Part shown: positions 56,859-64,000 of the stretch, piece after piece
How the letters are laid out: the number at the start of each line of letters is the position of its first letter
How positions within the stretch are numbered: position 1 is the first letter of the stretch
Origin: Gnetum montanum
Taxonomy: Eukaryota > Streptophyta > Gnetopsida > Gnetales > Gnetaceae
Direction of reading: 5' to 3'
DNA: 64,000 nt
NCBI GenBank assembly: GCA_015680685.1
Contig: MNCI01020848.1
Location: 32,935 to 96,934 of the forward strand
Program-made: the position numbers and the translations under genes
The notes under the pieces: generated by a model
Databases searched by the model: none
What the model was told of the DNA's origin: nothing
Seen by the model: the letters and a program-made list of their open reading frames with translations, nothing else

Positions 56859-58935
56859 ATGTCTTCTCACAAGAGAGATGCATTTGAACCACCAGTGCTG
56901 CAAGAATGTCGGGTGGTGTACAAACATCCCAATGAATATGTCCCTGATTTCACGTTCATCCTACATTAGGATGAGCATCTTCAATGACGGGACATGGAGG
57001 GTAGCATCGTCCTACCGCCTAACCAAGCAGCTCCTACGATGCTATACCATAATCTGGGCAGATTGGGCATCCGAAATCAAGTGGCAGAGTATGTCATGGA
57101 GGACCATGACTACCAGGACTACCGTCCCACTAAAGCTCAACAGATAAGAGATCAACAGTAGGCCGAGCCATATGAACAACAGAAGAGGAAACATTTCAGT
57201 AACCCCTTATTCTCACAAGGGCCACAAGACGATGGAGATCTTGTATTTCATGATACTCATTTGACCGATCTTCACCTGGGGTTGTAGATCCTCTAGTCAG
57301 TCATCTAGAATAAACCTCCAAGTGACCACGATCCTCAAGGGGATGGTGGGTCATGAAGTAAATCTAGAGGAGATGACCACGAACTTCACTAGGGTAGATG
57401 GGGAGATCACCGCTGGAGTGGTGGTGATGCCTCTCCTTCTTCTCCGTCCTCCACCTCTCCTTCACCTTCCTCCAGCTTAGGCTTTGAGCATCACAAGGGA
57501 AGGCTGGAGAGAAAGGATGGTGGTAGGTAGGTTCAAGAGAGGAAACGTGAGGGAGCATGCGACTAATCGTGTGGCCCTCGCCAGCATGAAAGAAGGGGAA
57601 GTAGAAATCATCACAGATGTCATAGTCCCCAATAGGACTATGATTCAGATGAGCCATTGTTAGCTACTTGGAGCATGCTCCAAATTGTAGAGGTAGTTCA
57701 CATTCCAAGCAGGCACATGAAGGACAATCGGATCAAGTGTGTTGACATGGACAACATCCCCAGATTTGAAGGGGGATACAATTGTGATCCGCAGACCCAC
57801 TTGTAGGCATTCTGTAATGCCTGCACCCTGCAAAATATTGATAATGATTGACAACGATTGAAGCTATTTCCCCGAACACTCATCAAAGAAGCTGAAAGTT
57901 GGTACCAGTCCTTAGAGTTGGAATCAGTCAGAAGATGGAGTACGATGCTTGAAATATTTAATGAAAAATATCAAACGTACTCTAGAGTGGCAAATTTGAG
58001 ATGGTAAATCCAAGGTTTGAAACAAGGGAATCATGAACCCTTGGATGCCTCCATGAGCAGGTATTACTCACTATTGCATCGGTGCCCTAGTCATGGTTAT
58101 TCTCAGCGGGCACAGCTTCACCACATTATTGGTGGGCTCTGTTTTGAAACGAGAAAGACACTTGGTGTGTATGCTAAGGGGTGGCTGTTAGAGCTAAGGG
58201 CCCATTAGTTTCAGCACCTCAGTGATCAGGTGGCCAAAGAGGACGGAGAACTCAAAAAAAAGGAGAGTGCTGAAGAATTCAACTAGGACCCTTCCCTCAG
58301 GAAGAGGGAGGTCCGATTTTGTGATGAGGACGAAGAGTCACCATTGGAAGTAGCGGTGAACCGGAAGACTTTGCCATTACAAAAGTTTACATCTAAAATG
58401 TTGGCAAAGGTGGATAAAATGTGGGACTCTTTGGATGAGAAATTCCAAAGTGTATTGAAAATTATAGAAGAGTCCAAAGACTTGGGTAGTGATCGTGATT
58501 AGTGCAGGAAGAAGGGAGCTGAACGTACCCAACACAAAGGTAAGGGAAAAGTTGTTGTAGCAGAACAGGTTGTAGACTTTGACACCAAGGAAGATGATGG
58601 ATGTGGCATATGCTAATATGAACATCCTAAGGGATGTTGTCCTGTGGTGTCCCACCTTCGAGAGTCTAGGATCTATGCCTTGAACCCTCGTTTGGTGCAA
58701 AGGCAGACGCCTCAAAGGTTGCCTTATCCACAAGGTAACCCCAGGTGATTCCACTAGCAGCAGCAAGGATATTATCCAAGTGGAACACCTCTGCAACCGT
58801 ACAAGTATTTCGAATAGTGGCAGCAACCACCAGTGTGGGGGATGCCACCTCCAAGGCAACAGTACCCTTACAAGTAGTCAGATCCTTATGGGTACTATGT
58901 TTAGCAGCTCGTCTCTCCAAGAAAGTTTTCTAGTC
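56859..58935 (+). pseudogene. gag of element G
   Basis: Starts ATGTCTTCTCACAAGAG (MSSHKRDAFEPPV). The N-terminal block YKHPNEYVPDFTFILH is followed by a stop. Then hinge (57390-57560); DMDNIPRFEGGYNCDPQTHL (57749-57810); capsid core ESWYQSLELESVRRWSTMLE-like (57890-57960); HEPLDASMSRYYSLLHRCPS (58030-58090); and zinc-knuckle-like CGIC-x-YEHPKGCCPV with a stop at x (about 58603-58645). The spacing is C-x2-C-x3-H-x4-C, one shorter than the usual retroviral knuckle. Confidence 0.78.
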
Positions 58936-59790
58936 ACGTGGCCTTTCCCAGTTACTACCATCCCCCTAAATATTTCATACATCCATCTCCATCACCTAGG
59001 GGGACAAATCCACACCTCTTCTACCCTCCATCACCTTCTTCAACCACTCCTCCACATCATCCCTCTGAGTTTCCACCTGCTACATCTAAGCAGGGAGAAA
59101 TACCGCCACAGCCACAACAACGAAACACTACAAGGGCTGTTAATCTACAATTGGCACCTAGGCTGAGTGGACCGGAATCGAAACCACGTAAACATCCTTT
59201 CTTTCAACCCAATAATCCGAACACACCCTCACCTACGCCTGTGGCTAGTGCCTCTGAACCTACCAATTCCTCTACCATCATACTACCCGAGCAATCCTCT
59301 ACTCCACTGCAATCCAACATCGAGACGATCATGCTCACGCATGCCATGACCGATTGGATCAAAGCTAATTCTCTTCCCTAGAAATTAACAGATCTGAGAA
59401 GCCCCCTAATCTATCTTCAGGTGGCTGGGAACAAGCTATGCAAAGCTCTTCTGGACTTAGGTTCAGGGGTTAATTTAATCTCTCATGACATGTACAAGAA
59501 TTGGAACCTACCCTTGCTAAAGAAGAGTAATATCTAGATTGAGTTAGCAGATTAATCCATCATCGTTCCTTTAGGTTTGGTGGAGGACATTGTGACTACT
59601 GTTTGTGGGTGGTCCTACCCTACTGACTTCCTGGTCATCCACGTGGAAAACTATAAAGGGAACTTCCCAATCATCATGGGAAGAGCCTGGCTAAGCATGG
59701 TGGATGCACGATTAGGACTCTGAGATCTGTTCCTAGAAATTTCAAAGGAAAATCCTTTCAGGAAGATTAAGAAGAAAAGAGTTCCATGCA
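58936..59790 (+). pseudogene. gag tail and protease of element G
   Basis: A 147-codon open stretch (58938-59381) of Pro/Ser-rich tail ends TIMLTHAMTDWIKANSLP. Then protease: CKALLDLGSGVNLIS (about 59437-59485, DSG changed to DLG), GLVEDIVTTVCGWSYPTDFL (59577-59636), and NFPIIMGRAWLSMVDARLGL. A few stops. Confidence 0.75.
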
Positions 59791-59799
59791 TCGCATACA

Positions 59800-60215
59800 G
59801 TGACTCGGGGTGCAACTGTGTGCAGAAACTATGGTCTACTAAGAGAACATCCATTGAAGCATGTATTCGGTGTACCAAGAAATCACCAATTCAATAGTGC
59901 TTGTACACAGCAGCCACTAACCAAGAAGGCACCCAGTGGTTGACAGCTAATCCTGCCAGTAGCACAATATGCATGGAATCGTCTGAGGGGCTAGTGCAAG
60001 CCTATATTGACAACATGGATGTGATGGAGGATATTCATCAACAGACCTCCACTGTTGATGACTTTGATGACTGGGGAAAACTAGAGATCCCTGAGAGCTT
60101 CAAGTAAGAGCCCCTTGAACTAAAATCCCTACCAACTCACTTATAGTATGCATTCCTGCAAAATGACAAGCTGGTAATTATCAATGCTGCCCTTGGGCCC
60201 GAATAGAAATAGAAA
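59800..60215 (+). pseudogene. Protease-RT linker of G
   Basis: YTAATNQEGTQWLTANPASS, TVDDFDDWGKLEIPESFK (60051-60107). Same linker as in A+; its start survives in F. No enzymatic motif. Confidence 0.6.
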
Positions 60216-61170
60216 TTACTGATGATGGTAAATAAATGGGTTGCTGCATTCGCATGGTCCTATCCTGAGCTGTCTGGCATTGATCCCAGGATCTGCTAGC
60301 ACTGGATCTACCTGGACCCTTCCATGAAGCCACGGCGACAGCCACAAAGACGGTTGAATCCCAAGTTGAAGTAAGTAGTAAAGGATGAAATGGAATAACT
60401 GCTTAAGGCAGGATTCATCTATTCAGTCACCGATAGCGAATGGGTTAGCCCACTCATTATCATACCCAAGAAAGGTGGCAAGTGGAGGGTCTGTATCGAT
60501 TTCCGGTTGCTCAACATGGAAACTTCCAAGGACCACTTTCTGCTCCCATTTGTGGACCAGGTGTTGGACACAATCATAGGACACCAATATTATAGCTTTT
60601 TGGATGGTTATAGTGGTTATAACCAGATCCAAATCTTACCAAAGGACCAAGCTAAGACTACTTTCATGAGCCCATGGGGGAATTTTACATATAAGAAGAT
60701 GCCCTTTGGCCTGTGCAATGTGCCTGCGACATTCCAACACGTTGTCTTGAGCATTTTCAGCAAAAAATCGGCAATGGTGTAGAAGTCTTCATGGATGACT
60801 TCTCCACCTATGGTGCCACGTTCGAGAAAGCCTTGGATCGCCTAGAGCAAGTTTTAAAGTGGTGTGTAGACACCAATCTATGGCTCAATTGACAAAAGAG
60901 CCATCTAATGGTCCAAGAGGGCATAGTGTTGGGACATCTCATTTCATCAATAGGGATCAGAGTAGACCCTGAAAAAATCAATGTCATCTAAGGAATTACC
61001 CGCTAACCAAGTAATGTCAAAGATGTGCGATCATTCCTTGGACACACTGGTTACTACTGGCGCTTCATTGAACACTTCTCGAAGATAGCCTGACCGTTGG
61101 TAGAGCTTACAAAGAAGGACACTCCGTTTGTCTGGACCAGGGAATGTGAATATGTATTCAGAGAGCTAAA
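60216..61170 (+). pseudogene. Reverse transcriptase of element G
   Basis: VSPLIIIPKKGGKWRVCIDF (about 60446-60505), then YSFLDGYSGYNQIQILPKDQ, TFMSPWGNFTYKKMPFGLCN (60660-60720), a stop before KSSWMTS where another frame gives EVFMDDFSTYGA (60782-60820), and thumb region SFLGHTGYYWRF (about 61030-61070). Gypsy RT with the FxDD site. A 91-codon stretch (60507-60782) is open. One stop plus frame changes inactivate it. Confidence 0.83.
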
Positions 61171-61179
61171 GCAGAAACT

Positions 61180-61620
61180 CATAGAAGCTTCGATTCTACA
61201 GGCACCTGATTGGTCCAGACCCTTCCACATTATGAAGGATGCCTCCAACTACACTTTGGGAGCCATGCTTACATAGTGTGATGATCAGAAACATCCGTAT
61301 TATATCCACTGTGAAAGCCATAGCATTGTGGGTGCACAACTAAACTATACCACCACCGAAAAGGAATTGATGACGGTGGTGTTCGCATTGGATAAATTTT
61401 GGTACTATGTGCTCGGATACGAGGTGTTTGTGCACACAGACCACAGTGCTATCTTGTTCTTGATGAACAAACCAACGGTGAGCCCCCACATAATTCGGTG
61501 GCTGGTGATTCTTCAGGAGTTTGATTTGACCATGGTAGAAAAAAAGGGGTCCGAGAATGTGGTCGCTGACCATTTGTCTCGATTACGATGGGATGACGCA
61601 GAAGAGGATGAGCCTTTATC
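61180..61620 (+). pseudogene. RNase H of element G
   Basis: MKDASNYTLGAML (first Asp), NYTTTEKELMTVVFALDKFW (Glu), VFVHTDHSAILFLMNKP (Asp in TDH kept), then VVADHLSRLRWDD. Open from 61328 through the start of integrase (182 codons), the best-preserved enzyme segment in the window. Confidence 0.82.
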
Positions 61621-63037
61621 TGATCAATTTCTAGATGAACTCCTCTTCACAGGTGCCATTGATCCTCAAGCACCCAAGGAATCTTCTTGGTTCAACTGCA
61701 TCCTTACCTACCTCGCAACACAGGATCTGCCAAAAGAATGGAACCATCGGAAGAACCAACAGTTTCTATATAAGGCTAAGCATTTCATGAAAATCAATGG
61801 CCATCTCTACAAGGTGTGCGCAAATGGCTTGGTCCAATGGTGTGTCCCTGATGCTAATACACTACACGTCCTCTAGGATGCTTATGTGGGCCCTTGTGGG
61901 GGCCATTATGCTGGATGCAGAACAACCATTAAAATCCTACTTGCAGGGTATTATTGGTCTACACTCTTTAGGGATGCACAATGGTTCACCTGCTCCTGTG
62001 AATGATGCCAACGAGATGGTGGGATGTCGGCCCGGTTGGAGGAACCTCAACAGTGGATTTAGCCACTAGAGCCCTTTGACATTTTGGGTATCGACTTCAT
62101 GGGGTCCATCACCCCCTTATCAAATGGAAAGGCATATATCATTGTGGCAATGGACTACTATACAAAGTGGGTAGATGTGGTAGCCATCATCAACTGTTCG
62201 TCCAACACCACCGCACGATTTGTTCAACAACAAATCGTTACTAGGTTTGGAGTGCCTCATGCACTCATTTCTAACAATGGGATGCACTTCACAGGGGTTA
62301 CTTTTCAGAAACTCATGCAATGCTTAGGAGTAACACACAAATTTACAACACCTTATCACCCCCAAGCCAATGGGCAGGCCGAAGTCACAAATGGGAAAAT
62401 TACCAAGATCCTTACATGAATAATTAGCAAATACAAGAGGGATTGGAGTACCAAGCTTAAAGATGTCGTATGGGCCTATCGCTCCACTTGGAAACTTTCT
62501 GTAGGGTACTATCCCTATGAGTTAGTGTACAGTGAGTTGTCAATACTTCCAATCCAAGCAGAACTTTGGACACTATCTACTGCCTGTGACCTCGACCTTG
62601 ACCTACCACTAGCACAACAAGAATGATTAATCAACTTAAGTGTGCTAGATGAGAATCGATTAGTAGCCCTATTTTCCAATGAAACCCACAAGGCCTATAA
62701 CAAGAAACGACATGATCTTAGGATCCGGAAGGTCACATTTCGATGTGGAGACAAGGTATTGTATTGGAACCCCTCACATATATCCCAACCGAAAAAGTTT
62801 CAGACACTATGGGAGGGACATTATATTGTCTCCGAAACCTTCCCATCCGAGGCCTTGCTAATTCACAAACCTGGGGATCCCATCAAAACACAATTGGTCA
62901 ACCACCAACAACTCAAACCTTTCTGTGAGATCCATACAACTAGTGTCATAGCATTGTCATCGGTCGATCATCCATGCTCCATCTTTTGTGTCTCCTCCTT
63001 TCCACCCAGTCATGGGGGAGATCCTCATCCTTACTGA
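61621..63037 (+). pseudogene. Integrase of element G
   Basis: HHCC zinc region 61860-62020 (GGHYAGCRTT through CSCE, stop, CQRDG). Catalytic core 62084-62419: GIDFMGSITPLSNGKAYIIV (first Asp), then ALISNNGMHFTG, where the second Asp is Asn, then PYHPQANGQAEVTNGK (Glu). The C-terminal domain (62642-63037, open 131 codons) has FQTLWEGHYIVSETFPSEAL, a GPY/F-like fold without chromodomain, and ends SFPPSHGGDPHPY at 63037. Would insert the cDNA into chromatin when intact. Confidence 0.82.
63008..63020 (+). promoter_or_regulatory. Purine-tract motif at the end of pol, G
   Basis: AGTCATGGGGGAG encoding SHGGD, as in A+, A- and B. Confidence 0.5.
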
Positions 63038-64000
63038 TCCATTTCACCACACCCTTCACCATTTTATCATTTTCTGTTTTACTTTTTTTTGTTTGTTTTA
63101 CGCTTTTTTGTTTTCCACTTTTTGTTTTACACTTTTCTTTTTTGTTTTTCATTTTTCATGTCCTTTTTGTTTACTTTTTGTCATCGTCATATGGTTTGGC
63201 GTGGTTGGTTTTCATTACGATGGGCACTATTATCATCTTCCGAGTTATCTAGTTTCCACCATTGCATGGTTGTCCTAGGATTGCATGTTGTTTTCACCTC
63301 ATAAACTTGGCAGTGAGTCCACATCATCCACCCATCCACCATTCCATGGTTTTTCTTGTGTCGCAAACATGCACCCCTTTACTTAACAAACATTTTAATG
63401 AATGTGTGACTTGTGTAGTTCCCCAACTAAGGGATGATCCATTGGTTTGAATTGGGTGTGAATTCAAGGGGAATGCTTTATTCATTGTTCCATTCTATTC
63501 CCTGGGTTGCTAGTGTGTCTTTACGAATTTCCTACCACTCCGAGTCTCTCTCCTCCGAATTTTTGGGTAGTTCGACCTTGCATGGTGTGGTCCTAACTGA
63601 AAAATGCAAAAAAAATAAAATAAAAAAAATTAAGAAATAAAATGCAGATTCAAAGCACACCCCTTGGTTGGATGCATGCACACATGCATGGGTCTTCGCA
63701 TGGTGTGGTTCCCCCGCACAAAAGAAATAAAAACAAAAAACACATATCGCGGTGGGAATTCAAAGCACACTCCTTAGACCGCCTCTCATGGGCCACATGT
63801 ACTAGTTATGGGACTTCCTTGGTCCCCTCTAACTTGGTCTCATTTCACTTCCCTCTTCTCATGTTCCCTGGAGTGGTGGTTTTCTATGGAGTCATTCTTG
63901 TTTCCTTGGGGTAGGTTGGGACTTCGTCTATCGCTGCGAGGTCACTTTTTGCAGATGGTTTTGGGTATGATCTCTGGAAAGTTTCTACCGTGTCACTTAA
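63038..64000 (+). other. Start of the 3' non-coding region of G
   Basis: T-rich ttttgttttac/cttttt units (63064-63175), reverse counterpart of the minisatellite in A-. The tccacatcatccacccatcc block (63318) and two copies of a tcaaagcacacyccttrg segment (63651 and 63759), each preceded by an A-rich run. Small open frames here are low-complexity. No gene. Confidence 0.6.

Larger units (their letters stand above)
56018..64000 (+). mobile_element. Element G: Ty3/gypsy retrotransposon with full pol, 3' end outside the window
   Basis: 5' LTR, primer site, gag, protease, RT, RNase H, integrase and the start of the 3' non-coding region. Domain order and residues match A+. Lesions are fewer than in A+; long open stretches in RNase H/INT (182 codons) and gag/PR (147 codons). 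A candidate recent source of enzymes for the defective copies. Confidence 0.85.

Noticed and set aside
62974-63304. Overlapping Phe-rich plus-strand frames after integrase of G resembling multi-pass membrane proteins (possible env)
   Set aside because: Low-complexity T-rich non-coding sequence, open in all three frames, equivalent to the minisatellite in A-.

Overview
This is nuclear DNA of a plant with a large, repeat-rich genome. The evidence is plant-type Ty3/gypsy LTR retrotransposons, primer sites complementary to plant tRNA-Asp, and decayed copies of two plant genes. Low gene density, deep nesting and heavy C-to-T decay would fit a gymnosperm, but that is a guess. I see no intact host gene. 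Almost every coding stretch is a broken retrotransposon domain.

Left 41 kb: a nested stack, ordered by shared reading frames and target-site duplications (TSDs). The oldest element C (minus; 7942 to about 40.6 kb) is Tat-like and carries an archaeal-type RNase H. Its gag frame is split at 11518/39187 by element B (minus; 11519-39186, TSD gatgc). B is split by A+ (plus; 17051-27104, TSD gccat/accat), which keeps gag, PR, RT, RH and INT, and by A- (minus; 31125-38288, TSD cctag), which landed inside the primer-binding site of B. At the far left, element D (minus; 5' LTR 7128-7941) lies next to C and is interrupted by the 3' end of element E (plus; 1-2805).

Middle (40.6-49.9 kb): a minus-strand, intronless, frameshifted copy of the 3' part of the RNA polymerase III second-largest subunit gene (NRPC2-like; 43663-47775). 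Two solo LTRs cut it. One belongs to the main family (44420-45429, TSD tctag). The other is 1.84 kb long, carries a 159-bp tandem array and has TSD cataa (45508-47350). Next to it is a decayed ASG1-like gene fragment (47850-48600), then a small solo LTR (48801-49173).

Right (49.9-64 kb): a 5'-truncated element F (plus; to 55240) that lacks protease, RT and integrase, then element G (plus; 5' LTR 56018-56690) with gag-PR-RT-RH-INT, running off the window.

Elements A+, A-, B, D, E, F and G form one superfamily. LTRs run TGATGAG...CTCATCA, the PBS matches tRNA-Asp, and there is no chromodomain. A purine motif AGTCATGGGGG recurs at up to four fixed places per element. Several copies have an extra 3' ORF whose start lies directly behind a splice-acceptor-like AG. 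Several copies (A-, B, F, and partly D) lost RT/INT but kept gag and the extreme end of pol, which suggests a non-autonomous lineage living on helper elements such as A+ or G.
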